DNA of 64,000 nt from Brassica napus (Eukaryota; Streptophyta; Magnoliopsida; Brassicales; Brassicaceae): positions 27,348,770 to 27,412,769 of the forward strand of contig NC_063452.1 in assembly GCF_020379485.1 (NCBI RefSeq). The letters are read 5' to 3'. The translations under genes and the position numbers were made by a program. Below the pieces are notes generated by a model. It searched no databases. It was not told the DNA's origin and was given only the letters and a program-made list of their open reading frames with translations. Each line of letters starts with the position of its first letter. Positions within the stretch are counted from its first letter, which is position 1. Below are positions 45,516 to 58,253 of this stretch, in pieces.

Positions 45516-48278
45516 ATGGCGATGAAACGAAATGGGAAGTCTCCTGTCTCCTCCGACTCTGATGAGAAAGTCATGTTCTTCAAAGATGTCTCTCTAGGTC
45601 CGCATGCAACTCAGTTGCGCTTCCGACTCATCCATTTCTGGGAGGCTCGGAACCCGATCAAGAAGACGCTTATTGGCCTCTAAATGCTCCTCATCAACGA
45701 ACAGGTGAGTCAATTCTCCAAAAAATAGTTTTGATACCTTGAGATCTATGTTTTCTGAGAATTTTAAACGTTTGTTTTAGCTTCGGAGAGTGAACTAGGG
45801 TTTTGAGATACCATGAGATCTATATTTTCTGAAAATTTTAAACGTTTGTTTTAGCTTCAGAGAGTGAACTAGGGTTTTGATGAGTATTTTTGGAGAATTG
45901 TTATGAGATTGGTTTATTTGTTAAAGTAGGGTTCTGAGTTTTCAATCTTCTAACGTGATTTGTTATTCTTTTTTGACAACAGGGGACTGTTATTCAAGGA
46001 TTCATCCCACCGGGGCGTATTAAAAAATACTTGCCTGAGATGAAACAAGGATCAGTTAACCAACTCAACAACTTCTACGGATCGAAAAACAAACCGGTGT
46101 ATCAGGTTGCTGATCATATCGCAACCGTATCTTTCACATAGAACTCTGAGATGTCGGTTCTTCACGAGGTTCCCATCTCATTTGATGAAGACCGTTTCAG
46201 GTTTCATTCATATGAAGATTTTGAAGCTAACTGTGATCTCAAAGGTGACCTCTACGGTAAGCTCTCTAATTTTATAAGCCATCTCTCAGTTACATTGGTC
46301 TATATTCCTGGTTAGATAGTGAAATCTATATTTTTTTGGGTTAAGTATTTAGTTCGAGTTTTTAGAGTTTTTGTTTGTCTTGAACATCCTCTGAATTGAA
46401 TTGTGAATTGTGAATATTATTGTAGATTTGGTTTGTTAAGTTACTTGTTACATTCCATGAATTTTTATTAACCATTTAACTCTCTTCATGTACATTGTAA
46501 TAGATGTTGTTGGCTACATGAAGCTGGTCAATGGACATACCCTTATTGAGCGTCCCATCCTTGACGAAGTGGAGATAGCAACCTCTCGGCATATTATGGT
46601 TCATGTGCAATCACATGAGTAAGTGTATTTTTTTATTTTCAAGTCATCATCTCTCGGTAGTTCCTAAATCCATAAGAGCTTACTTTTTGCAGCGGACCTG
46701 TGATGAAGCTCTACCTTTGGTACCATGCTGCAACAGACTTCTACAAGAAGTTCAACTCCTATGAAAAAGCTCCCACAGTGCTTTTGGTCACGACTGTGAA
46801 CACCAAACGTCTACGAGGTTACCATTTCTATCTTTTACCATTCCTATCTTTAGACTCATGTTTTCACTACTAATTGTGACACGTTTTCGAGAAAGTTTGA
46901 CATTGTTCGCTTATGTGATACTGAGTTATTGACCAATCCAAAAACGTTTTGTTATTTGTCTTTGGTTGATAATTTATCATGCGTGACATAGATTATATAT
47001 TTTTACAGCGTTATGATTAATATATAGCATGCCAAGTTAGTCCATAGATGCAGAGCATTTGTATAACTTATATATTTGCACACTGACATTTTTATGCGTA
47101 TTTTTACTCATTCATTTTCAATGTTTCTTCCATTATTGGACAGGTACCTTTGCCCTGACCTCTATGTCCTCTACACGTGTCTTCATGGACTATGACGTCC
47201 AACCAACCAAAGATTACTTCACTTGGTATGTATCCCAGTCTTCAACATCTATTTTCACAAGTTCATGTGAAGCGCACACTTACACCTATTGCAATGATTG
47301 ACTGAAACAGTGCTTTATATTTTGTACCAGGCTTGGCTCTAACCCAGAGATTGGTAAGCAGGTTAGTGCAGAGGTGGTCACTAAGCGTGAGACACTGACC
47401 ATAGCAGATATATTCTCCTACATGAAACATGAATCTGCAAAGGTAAAATTAAAGCTAGATGTTTCTTACTAATTGTGAAACACTTAGATATTTATATCCA
47501 ATTTTATACACTGTTGCAGGATGCATTTTTTGAGTGCACGGCTATGATTGATGATGTTGTGCATGGCTCTGCTTGGTACTATATTGCATGCAGTGGGTGC
47601 CATAGTACGGCTACCAAGAGAGCAACTTCGTTGATTTGTACAAACACAAAATGTGGGAAGACTAACACAGCTGGTGTTGCACAGTATGTACTCTCGCCTT
47701 AATTTCAATTACTCTTTCAGTGATATTTACTTTTGATTATTACATTTCTGACCTTAGCTTTTGATTCTTCCATAACAGGTACCGTGCAAAGATATCCGTT
47801 TATGAAAACAGTGACCAAGCCGTTTTTGTCCTACTTGGTGATGCTGGTCGTGAGTTGATAGTTAGCAGCTACTTTGAGGTAACGAAGCATTAGTTTATAC
47901 TCTCAAATGATTTTGACTCACGCTATTGAACTTGAATGCAAGGTTAATGAAAACGAAGGAACTGATCATGAGGTCCCTGTCCCGGAAGCTCTAATCAGCA
48001 CCATCGGACAAACACATAAGTTTTGTGTGAAAGTTACAGAGCATAACTTCTCAGGCAATACCCGAGCTATAACTGTCACCAAGGTCCTCTCTCTAGACAC
48101 CCCACCGCCCACAGAAGTCTCGGTTGAAAACAACATTGCTGCAACATCCGAGGAAACAACGAAGAGTGGAAATGAAGTGTGTGGACCTTCCAACGGCCGT
48201 GGAGATTCTGCAGATGGGGAGAGTAAGAGGATCTCTGCAGGTGCTGAGACAGCGAAAGCTAAGCGCCCAAGATGTTAG
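45516..48278 (+). pseudogene. RPA70-like (replication protein A large subunit) gene, nine exons, two stops
   Basis: Exons: 45516-45704, 45983-46256, 46504-46618, 46693-46817, 47144-47225, 47331-47442, 47520-47683, 47779-47878 and 47943-48278. All borders are GT-AG and the phases agree. OB-fold regions come first (SLGPHATQLRFRLIHFWEAR, VVGYMKLVNGH), followed by a zinc ribbon (CSGC ... CTNTKCG) typical of the RPA1 C-terminal DNA-binding domain C, and a Ser/Glu-rich tail ending KAKRPRC. Stops TAA at 45681 and TAG at 46139 interrupt exons 1 and 2; otherwise it is well kept. RPA1 binds single-stranded DNA, and plant Helitrons often carry such genes. Lengths of introns and position beside the 5' terminus fit Helitron cargo. 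Confidence 0.82.
45734..45880 (+). repeat. two-copy tandem repeat in RPA-like intron 1
   Basis: Two 73-74-bp copies start at 45734 and 45808 (ATACC.TGAGATCTAT.TTTTC ... GAGAGTGAACTAGGGTTTTGA) with about four differences. Purely intronic. Confidence 0.9.
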
Positions 48279-49511
48279 AAGTAGAGCTCCCGTTCATCTT
48301 CTCACGTATTGCATGCTTCAATGATGTTCAAGTCTTTTTCAGTTTAAGTATTGACTTATGATTTCCTTTCATTTTTTTTTTTTTGCTTTTCGGTGTTTTT
48401 CCCCTTGAAACATAATGTTTACTTTGCATGATTATCAGCTTATAATCATGTTTACTGTTTTATCACTCTGCTTCATCGGAATTACTTTCTCAGTTTATTA
48501 TTTATGTCTTTAGAAACAGGTTCTAATGTATATTTGAGAACATCTATAACATGAGACGTAAATAGTTCAAAGTTTGAGAGAGGGAAGACATTAATATATG
48601 ATTTTGTGACTAGCATTGACCAATAAATTATCAAATAATAACGTCAACGTGATTGAGGGCATAATTTTAGCACTTACACATGAAGTCAAAATCAAATAAT
48701 TAAATACTGTATCAACAAACGTAAGAGAACAATTGATATACGATTCATTAAGGAATAAATTCATTATTCTGAAAGAAAACTTCCTCTTCCACATTTCTTA
48801 AGCGTAGAATTCCTATCTCCCATGTTCCAAATCTCTTTACAGATCACCATTGAAACCATTCAGATTCATATCAAGTCAAGCTTCCAAGAAAACAGTGTAA
48901 GTGCTCGAAATTAATAATAAGCCAAACAAATTACAATTCTTATTCCAAATTATAAATTTACAGCAGGGTTGAATCTAAGGATCTCCATATCATCGGAATG
49001 GAAAACCCACAACGCAAATTGTTATTCCAGTTTCTGTGCTTCGCTCTCCTTAGATAAAATATAATAAGATTTTACAAAAGACACTACTTTATAAATCCAG
49101 AAAATGACACATAGTGTTTTTCAGGTAAAGGCCTACTAAGTGGTATTTTAAGCTGATACAATTGATCCTTCTGATGATGCTAACAAGAATGTTGATTCAA
49201 ACAATATGGACACATATTTAATAAAATGTTAAAACCTGTCTAGACGCAATCCAATGATGATCTTTGTATTTGTGTCGTGGTTATATAAATCTTCTGATTG
49301 GAGAGGACTACCTTATATAACTGTTGTGGTTACACTGTTTTCTTATATGAATCTGAATGGTTTTGGAGAGGACTCAACTCCACATAAGGTAAGCTAGTTC
49401 TTCGACATAAAATGATTTTTTCTTACATTATACATTTTAGTTTCAAATAAAATTAACATATAATTTTTAATAATAAAAATCTATTTAGTTTCATGAAGAT
49501 ATAATATATTA
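48279..49511. other. Helitron interior, non-coding
   Basis: The 3' UTR of the RPA-like gene, then AT-rich DNA. The string CTACTTTATAAATCCAGAAAATGACA (split here for reading) near 49083 recurs in similar form near 56657, on the far side of the LINE. No gene seen. Confidence 0.4.
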
Positions 49512-49704
49512 CTCCCTCCGTGTCACCTAAGTATCACTTAAGGATGTTTAAAGAATTTTATTTCAAAATAATTGATGTTTTCACTATTTTAGATAGAATT
49601 TAATATCATTTGAATTTTGTGACCAATTACAAAATACTGTCTTTTTTCTTATTGGTTGAACAAGTTTCATTTAATGATATTTTTATATAACCAAAATAAA
49701 TTAT
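49512..49704. mobile_element. Stowaway-like MITE, left end only
   Basis: Starts CTCCCTCCGTGTCACCTAAG after TA. The interior is AT-rich. The matching right end was not found before the LINE or after it, so it is truncated. Confidence 0.5.
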
Positions 49705-49751
49705 GTAAAAGTTTTTTTTTTTTTTTTTTTTTGTCATCGACTTTTACAGAC

Positions 49752-52700
49752 TCATACTGACTCTGTAAACCAAACTGGGTGATCTGCATCCATGTGAACG
49801 ACGAAAGACGGCTGCTTCCTAACACTGCGTGCTAGTCTATCCGCCTTTGTATTTTGCGTTCGGGGCACATAGATAATCTCTGATCGGGTAAAACTCTCTT
49901 GCAGGATCTTGATATCATCCAAATAATTTGCAAAAGCAGGTCATTCCTCTGGTGTTGAAATCATCTTCACCAATTGAGAACAATCCGTTGCAAACGTAAC
50001 CTGAAATTGACGTAAATTCCTCATGCATACCATTGCCCAGAGTAGCGCTTCCATCTCCGCATGAAGGGGAGAGAGACTAGCCCTAACATTCCTTGCCCCC
50101 AACAAACCATCAAATCCTTCTAAAGTACTATACCAACCTTGTCCTGAAAAGGAATCCCCCTCTTTCCATGAACCATCCGCAAAACACCATCTTCCTGGGA
50201 TTGAGGGCATAATCGTGGCTACTATTGGTGGGGTAGCCCTCTGCTCATTCAATATTTGTGCCTCAGCCCACAAAGTTGATTATGTTTCTGCCAGTTTAAG
50301 CGTATCCAAAGAATCAATGTCCAGATCACTGAAAACTTTATTATTCCTAGCTTTCCAAATATACCATAGTATCCATGCAAACTGATGATCTTTCATTTGC
50401 GGAACCACTCTCCAGAACAGATGATCGATGTTTGTGAAGAGATCACTTGTCGGAAAGATAGCTGGATTTTATGGTATCTTCGAAAGAGCCCAAACCTGCA
50501 TTGCTGGAGGACACTCAAAGAACACATGGTTAATAGACTCTTTCTGAGCTCCACATCTTCCACAAGAAATATCCCCTTGTATTCCCCGTGCATGTAAATT
50601 TTTCTTTACTGCTATAAATCATGTCACAAGTTGCCATAGAAAATGTTTTAACTTTGGTGGGCAACGTATTTTCCAGCAGTTAGCCTTCAGAGCATCCACT
50701 GTGGGTCCAATTAATAATGGTGGTCTTTCCCTATCTGGATAGAGCCGTTCTACCTGGTATCCTGATTTGACCGTATATTTTCCAGACTTTGTGAAATGCC
50801 ATCCATCCCTATATATCCTCCGAGACCTGCTTAGTGGTATACTTTCTATAAGTTTCGCATCCTGTGGATTTACCAAAGCCCGGATTGCCTGTGAATTCCA
50901 ATTGTGTGAGTTAGAGTCAATGAGAGACTCCACTGTAAGGTCCGGATATAAATTGTGTTGATTTTTATTTGCTGGTCTCGGGCGAGTGGTTGGGAGCCAT
51001 GGATCATTCCATACTGAAATAGAAGAACCAGATCCCACCCGTTTGATTAGTCCTTTGCTTACCAGAGATCTAGCTGAGACAATATTCCGCCAGCCATATG
51101 ACGAAGAATATGAACGGATCGGTTCCAAAGGAGAAGCATTTCTGAAATACCGACCTTTGAAGACGCGAGAGAATAAAGTGTTTGGCCTCTCTATCAGACG
51201 CCATAACTGTTTACCAAGCACCGCTGTGTTGAAATCAATGATGTCTTTGAACCCTAAACCTCCTTCATCCTTAGCCACACATACTTTGTCCCATGATTTC
51301 CAGTGCATGCCTCGTGTACTTCCCCCTGGACTCCACCAGAATTGTGATACCGCACTCGTCAATTTTTTCACAATTGCCTTAGGTAAACGATAGCAAGACA
51401 TAGTATGATTTGGTAATGCCGTAATCACTGATTTAATAATCACTTACTTTCCGCCTTTTTAAAAAAACTTGAAAGTCCACCCATTAACTCTTTTATTTAA
51501 ACGATCTTGGACAAAGCTAAGAACTTGGATCTTTGATCCTCCCAAATTTTCTGGTAGACCCAGATAGGATCCCATTCCTCCATGATTCTGAATACCCAAA
51601 ATATCTCTTAATTCCTGTCTAACGGGTTCCTCAATCTTATGTCCAAATTGAATTGAAGACTTCTCAAAATTTATAAGCTGCCCAGAAACTGCCTCATATT
51701 CCTTCAAAATCCTAAGAATGCTTTGACACTCTTCAGTGTGAGCTTTACAAAAGAAGAGACTATCATCCGCGAAAGCAAATGAGATATCGATGGGCAAGCT
51801 CTAGCCACTTTCATTCCCGTCAGTTGTTTTCCCCTCTCTGCCTTTTTTATATTTGCAATCAAAGCCTCAGTGCAGAGAATAAATAAATATGGTGATAAAG
51901 GATCACCTTGACGTAAGCCCCTATTTGGAACAATAAGGCCACGTGGTTGACCATTTATAAGAACCCTATATTGGACCGAGGAAATACATTCCATCATCAA
52001 TTTGATCCAATGTATATCAAATCCCATTTTCACTAATAAAGCCTTAATAAAGTCTCATTCCACTCTATCATATGCTTTGCTCATATCTGTTTTAATTGCC
52101 ATATACTTTCCTTGACATGCTTTATTAGTCTGCAGTCCATGAAACATTTCCTGAGCAATGAGAATATTATCCGATATTAACCTTCATGCCACAAATGCCG
52201 ACTGAGTTTCGGATATAAGTAAGGGAAGATAAATTTTCAATCGCTGGCACAAAACCTTCGAAATAATTTTATATCCCACATTACATAGGCTGATTGGTCT
52301 CAATTCCGTCATCCTTGTCGGTCTCTCCGTTTTTGGAATCAGACAAATATTAGTAATATTTAATCTTGCATCCATTTCCCCCGAAACCAAAAAATTGTTG
52401 ACCATTTCCACCAAATCATTCTTAATTATATGCCAGGAGTGTTGGAAAAAGAGGGCGGTCATGCCGTCCGGTCCTGGTGCCTTCTCTGGATGCATCATGA
52501 ACAACGCCTCTCTAACCTCCTCCTCCGTCGCAAGCCTCAACAAACGTTGATTCATCTGAGGAGTAATTCCCGGTGTAACCTCTGCCAAAAAACTATCAAA
52601 CCCCGATGGCGAGGTCGTACTAAAAAGATCTTCAAAATAATTTATAGCCACCTTTTCCACACCATTATCCTCTGTAATCCAATTCCCATCAACATCATGT

Positions 52701-53836
52701 AAGCCAACAATTCTATTTCTAACCCGTCTTTGCTTAGTTAAAGCGTGATAAAATTTTGTGTTAAGATCCCGAGATGAGTACCACATGTTCCTGCTTTTCT
52801 GGTGCCAATAATCTTCTTCATCCTTGTATGCATCCTGTAATTTCCGGGACACCTCCATAATATCCTCTTGTGACCTGGTATTGTCTGTTTGTACTTCTTC
52901 CAGTGCTTGTTGCAATTCATTTATTTTATCTTTTCCATAAGGTGGATTATTCTTCCGCCATTTAGCAATCTCATGGCGACAATTACTAATTCTTTCCACA
53001 ATACCCACCGTATTCCCGTCTATTCTTCCATCGTTGGGTTCTGCCCAACCCATTGTAATCGAATCCAGGAGACCCGCTTGTCCAATCCATCTCTTATCAA
53101 ACCGAAATTGTCCTTTCCTTCGGTGAACTTTATCCTCTAGATAAGCCACCACTGGCCGATGATCAGAAGCCACCATCCCCAGACACTCTGTAAAAGAGCA
53201 GGGAAATAACGTATGCCACTCTTCATTTGCTAGGGCACGATCCAATCGACATCGAACCATCACCGCCCCTTTCCCTTTTCCTCTTCTCCCCTGCCATGAC
53301 ATTTTATTTCCCCGAGCCGGGAATTCTAATAAACCACTATTTCGTATCATGTTATTAAAAGGGATGAATGAAACCGCACTTCTTAAAGATCCTCCATCTT
53401 TTTCATGATTTCCAGTAATCTCATTTAGATCGGCAATAATGAACCAGGGTTCAGACCGCGCCAGACCATATCTAGTTAAACGCTCCCACACTTGCTCCCT
53501 CATGTCTTGAACTGGATCCCCATATACAAAAGTAAGATAAACCTTTTTGCCTAGAGCCTCCGCTTCCACATCAATCATTCGGTTACTAGAATATAATACT
53601 TTAACTTGATACTCACTATTGTAGTAAAGCGCTAATCCTCCACTTCTTCCCACTGGGTCCACTGTGACCAAATTATCATAACCAAAGTGCCCTTGAAACT
53701 TTTGGACAAACTCTGGTCCCTGCTTTGTTTCTGCTAAAAATAGAAAATCCGGTTTATGTTTATGTTTTATCTCACTCAAATAGCTTATAGTCCACTTACT
53801 ACCCATTCCTCGGCAATTCCAACTTAATATTCGCAT
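49752..53836 (-). pseudogene. LINE ORF2 (endonuclease-RT-RNase H), nearly intact
   Basis: Starts at 53836 with MRILSWNCRGMGS. Endonuclease motifs SWNCRG, AETKQ, DLNEI and SDHRPV are present. The first 550 codons are open to 52184 (RT fingers, ISETQSAFVA), then a stop. RT continues through MSKAYDR, INGQPRG...GLRQGDPLSPYLF and FADDSLFFC across a frameshift near 51790, then a long thumb/connection (51443-50619), a zf-RVT Cys/His region and RNase H. The four RNase H acidic positions (FADGSW, MEALLWAM, ATDCSQL, ADRLARS) are kept. I count around six stops or shifts. It is inactive as it stands. Confidence 0.85.
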
Positions 53837-53859
53837 TTAAAAATTTTGTTCTTCATTTG

Positions 53860-54576
53860 CCCCGAAGAGCAAGATCGACGGGTGTAATGATACCCTAATT
53901 CCACAATCCATTCCCTTGAGCTCCAACATAATTTTGACCGTACATTCTTCTCATACCTACCACATTTTTCCTTTACAAAAGACAAAGAAACTAAACGAAC
54001 CTGTAACAATAGAAAAAACTGAGCCCTTGCTTCTATCAATATGATGAAAACCAGACCAATCTTTGCACTGATCAGTACAGTAACCTCACATGACCTCCAT
54101 TCCAAATTAATCTGTATGCCTAAACATAACCTTAGTAACTTTTCATGATTCTCAGTGATCTCGTTTAAATCTCCAATAATAAACCAAGGTTTCGATCGTG
54201 CTAATTCAAATCGAGTTAATCTCTCCCATACCTGTTCTCTTAGCTTTTGTACTGGTTCCCCATAAACAAAAGTAAAGAAAACTTTCTTCCCTTTAACCAT
54301 TGCCTCAATATCAATCATCCTCTTGCTGGAATATAGAATTTCAACTTGAAATTCATTATTATAAAAAAGAGCTAATCCACCACTCCTCCCATTTGGATCC
54401 ACCGTAACCAAACTATCATATCCAAAATGGTCCTGAAACCTTTGTACGAATTCGAAATCCTGTTTTGTCTCGGATAAAAATAAAAACTCTGGTTTATATT
54501 TATGCCATGTTTCCCGAAGATAACTTATGGTCCAATGACTCCCAAGTCCTCTGCAATTCCAACTTAGTATTTTCAT
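53860..54576 (-). pseudogene. duplicated partial LINE endonuclease
   Basis: A minus-strand frame starting MKILSWNCRGLGSHWTISYL at 54576. It parallels the ORF2 start at 53836 for about 155 codons (LSETKQ, GRSGGLALFYN, VYGEPV, WERLTRFELARSKPWF, GDLNEITENHEK). It then diverges into a non-endonuclease stretch up to the true ORF2 start. It lacks the C-terminal SDH motif, so it cannot be active. About 75 percent residue identity by eye suggests it came from a related element rather than a fresh tandem duplication. Confidence 0.8.
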
Positions 54577-54639
54577 ATATAATGATTGTAAGAGAAACGT
54601 CTTTGTCGAATCCATGAGGCCATAAACCCACAGACATGT

Positions 54640-56210
54640 CCAATATAATTTAATTCCTTTTTCCCATATTTCCATAGTCCCTTATTATAATTCCTGAGGC
54701 TGCTACAATTTTCCATGGCCCATAATAAAAAACCTGGAAAACTTACAACCAGTGAACCAGTAACACCCGTATTGTTAAAGTATGTCCTCAAACCCCGTAC
54801 CAACACCACAGTATCCCCATAAAAGGTCTCACTAGAATAAAAAGATAATCTCATTAACGCACATAATCCAACCTTGTTTAAGACCAATATTAAAATTCCA
54901 CCAGATGTCCACATGAAATTTCTTCGCAGTAGAACCACCACACAACAGATGTAAAAACCAACTAAACCATCTTTATTCCAATCCATAAACTTGAGATAAA
55001 AACTTACAGAGATACGACATAATGACGTATTGAATCTGCGCTTCTCGTATCGTAGAAAAATCAAAGCCTCTTCCCGATCAAGGAATTCTCCTCCCCTGAA
55101 ATCAACTGAAGTTTCAAAACATAATGCCTTGTAGCCGTCTACCTTCACTTTGATTCTCCCATGATCAAGATCCACTTCAAGCCACTCCCCAAAAGCCTCA
55201 CCGATTCTCTCGAAAATCGGGGCAGCCCAAAATTCTAGAGGAAAACCCAGAACCTTTACCCAAAAAATGATCTCCGAAGGGTAAGGTCGTTCTTTCCTAG
55301 ATTGCCAGCGAACCAATGATAGCATCCAGTAGTCGAGATGAAACAGCTGCATCCTTAGGACCTCGTCATTATCTTCTTCTTCCTCAAAATCAAACTGGAA
55401 CTTGCCCAAGCCCAAATCTGTCCCAATCAATTTCCAAATTTTTGGTAGCGTCACCACCAATGCCTTCACATTCTGCTCATCAGGATTCATGCATCGACCA
55501 ATCAAAGCCTTTGCATAGCCTTGAATGAGCCCCGTGTTGTCAAAGTTTGGCCCCGAAATCTTCAGTCTTTTGGGGTTTCCCTCCACACTCCTCGCACTCC
55601 CAATAAGTTGACTCTGAGTCATTGAAACCAAAGAAAAGAAAAAGCCACAAAAACCTTTAACGATAATTGAAATGAGAACTGAGTTGTGCTGTAAATCGAA
55701 GACCCTACACCCTAGCTTGATTCCCATTAAAGAAAATCTTCTATGATTGATACGAGAAGTCAGCAACCAAATATTTTGAATCCACTCAACGATTCTAACC
55801 AGCCAAATTATCCAATAGACTTGCATATTCACAAACCATACTTTCCATCTCCTAGTAATAAAAGATTGAGGAGTATCCTTTTGACAACCCTTAAGAAACA
55901 AAACACCCAGATCTTGCGATTTCGTTTTAATTAGAACGACAATCGTACCACAAAGATCTCGGCTTTGGATGATGTTTGACGATGATTTCCTTAAGCGTAA
56001 GGAGCCCGAAGCTTTTACCGATTCTAAGGATCTTGCCCTCCATATATTTCCATTTATTCGGAGATTCCCTCCGAGATCCACACGATCTCTCCTGGTGGAG
56101 ACCCCAGTTTGTTTCGATCCTCTCCAGGAACCTTCATAATGATGAAGATCTGCCCTCTGATTATCCCGTGTGACCCTTTGATCCCCTGGATCCCATCCTC
56201 GAAGATCCAT
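54640..56210 (-). pseudogene. LINE ORF1 (DUF4283) with open leader
   Basis: One minus-strand frame is open from 56210 to beyond 54640. The likely ORF1 start is the Met at 55622 (MTQSQLIGSARSVEGNPKRL). The DUF4283 domain follows (MNPDEQNVKALVVTLPKIWK, LDYWMLSLVRWQ, IIFWVKVLGFPLEFW). The zinc knuckle expected after it is not recognisable (only one Cys, in FNTSLCRI), so the protein is shortened or frameshifted there. The frame upstream of 55622 looks like leader that happens to be open. Confidence 0.7.
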
Positions 56211-56325
56211 CGTAACCCTAGAAAAATGTCACCGTCGCCATCGCTCTGTAAATTTAGTTTATTAAACTAAATCGTAACATTAACAAATCATATCATATTG
56301 TAAAAGTTTTAATTCTCTTAATTCA

Positions 56326-56597
56326 CTAGGTTAAGATCCGTGCATTGCGCAGGATGAACATTATATATATAAATTATTTTATGTATTATATATTTTTACA
56401 CATTATGAAATAATAAATATATATTGACATCTGCCAAATCATTCAAGAAAATAACATATACGGTTATGTTTTCTTTTGTAAAGAAGATTTTGTTTGATAC
56501 CATAAATATAAAGTTAATCCTATTTTCATATAAATATGATGAAATTCAAGGGCGAAACTCAAATTTTCCAAATAGGATTCTGCTTTAATAGTATAGA
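56326..56597 (-). mobile_element. small non-autonomous Helitron
   Basis: 272 bp. The minus-strand 5' end TCTATACTATTAAAGCAGAA at 56597 is a classic Brassicaceae Helitron start. The 3' end has an imperfect hairpin CCTGCGCAATGCACGG, then ATCTTAACCTAG at 56326. Host A lies at 56325 and host T at 56598. It inserted 15 bp from the LINE target duplication. Confidence 0.82.
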
Positions 56598-56860
56598 TGT
56601 CTTTATTTTTATTTAATTGCCTAAATTCATATATTTGTTCCAACTATACAAAAAATACTACTTTATAAATACAGAAAATGACAGATATTACTCATAGAAA
56701 ATTTTAATATTATACTTTAAAAATTTTAACTTTTAATGATATTTTTAATTTAATTACTTAGATGCATATATTTGTTCTAGTCATTTAAAAACTAAACTAG
56801 GAAGATTGTATAAATGAAAGCAATGAGTTTGTTATTCCCAGTTAAATGAAAATACACTAC
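56598..56860. other. Helitron interior, non-coding
   Basis: AT-rich; contains the segment similar to 49083-49120. Nothing else seen. Confidence 0.35.
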
Positions 56861-57117
56861 GGGTCTGACTGGTGACCATTCGAAAAACAAGAGGAACGAA
56901 TAAAAAAAGAATGTACGGGAATAAAATAGCAGGAATGAAAAAGAATGATTGTTTCTTATCAAATTTAACAAGGAATAATTTTGTTCTTTAATTCTCTACA
57001 AAAAAAAAATAATGAAAGAGAATGAGAGGGAATTATTATTCCTTGTGAATGGTGATTTTTTTAGGAACGTTAGGGAATGCATTATTCCTCGCTGTTCCCT
57101 GGTCACCATTCATACCC
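56861..57117. mobile_element. hAT-like MITE
   Basis: 257 bp. The left end GGGTCTGACTGGTGACCATTC pairs with the reverse complement of the right end (GGGTATGAATGGTGACCAGG). Flanks TACACTA and TACAATA resemble an aged target duplication. The interior is built from GGAATAAA/TTATTCC repeats. It is related to the fragment at 34337-34525 and, at its tip, to the element at 41975. Confidence 0.75.
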
Positions 57118-58250
57118 TACAATAAACACATCACTTAATTTCTAAAAAAATTCATTAATAGAGTGCAAAATACAATAGACCAAAATGAATTCAACCTAAA
57201 TGATGTTACAATAGTTTATTAATTCCTTAATTGCTTAGGAAGAAGAATTTGAATAAATTGACTCCGAAATAACAGCTCTCTGAATACAATTATTTTGTAT
57301 AAAATTTTGGTAAGTTTTTCCGTATTATAATATAAACTATCTAATATAACAAAAAATCAAACTCATTTATATAAAGTAAGATTTCACTAACTCTGATACA
57401 AATAAGAACTTATCTCTTTTTGAAATGCAGAAAATTCGTCCGGAATAACGCATAAAAGAAAACGAGGACATCCGCTCGGATCACGTACGAAATGAAAAGG
57501 TGTGTCTTTATTATAAGGAGTGTCCAAGTAATAATGTTGTATTGGATATTAATCTAACTATAAATATTTCAGTTCGTCTAATAAATGCTCGATCAACATT
57601 CAAACCGAAATTGTTTGACTGTAAGTTTTTATGGTTTATTGTAACATACTTTAATATCTATACTTTTCCAGAAAACTAATTCGGTTTCAAATGAAAACTA
57701 ATACTTTCCCAGAAAACTTTTCAAATAATGATCATCATTTGGCTGATAAGTGAGAAATGCTATAACGAAGAACTTAATGTTAGTCTTAATATTTTAGCAT
57801 TGATTCAGTTTTTGTTTTCATTTATTTTTATATAAACATTTTGTTTTCAATTCTAAATTGGTATATATTATAATATATATGTATCTATCAATTTTTAAAA
57901 CATAATAAGTATACGATATATTTTTCATTGAATAGATTATTTCAAACTTTCACATGTATTTGTATCTTCTTCTATGTATATATTTTCGGATTATTATTTC
58001 ATTATTAAAATTGTAACTATATATATATATATAGATTAGTAAAATATTGTTTTATTGTCATATTCAAAAATATTGTAATCGCAAATTTAGAAAGTTTTTT
58101 AAAAATTAAACTTTTCGCTTCATAAATTTATATTATCGAGAAAATAATTAAACATTTAGTTTTTGTTTAAATTTTAAAATAAACTATATAGTTAATTTGT
58201 TTTCTTTGATTTAAGGTAGTAAAGATTAATCATTGTCAGAAAACTAATTC
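57118..58250. other. AT-rich non-coding stretch (Helitron interior)
   Basis: The helicase N-terminal and Rep coding regions would be expected about here in an intact element, but no trace is readable. An (AT)n tract lies at about 58019-58033. Confidence 0.4.
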
Positions 58251-58253
58251 GGT

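Larger units (their letters stand above)
49717..56298 (-). mobile_element. LINE (L1-type, with RNase H), chimeric, with target duplication
   Basis: A minus-strand element of about 6.6 kb. Its poly-A (T run 49713-49732) is preceded by TGTAAAAGTTTT (49705-49716), and the same 12 bases recur at 56299-56310, so the whole unit inserted in one event. Order 5' to 3' on minus: leader, ORF1 (DUF4283), spacer, a partial endonuclease, a second spacer, full ORF2 (endonuclease, RT, zf-RVT, RNase H) and 3' UTR. The duplicated endonuclease start makes it unlike a standard L1. Few lesions in ORF2 suggest it is young. Confidence 0.9.
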
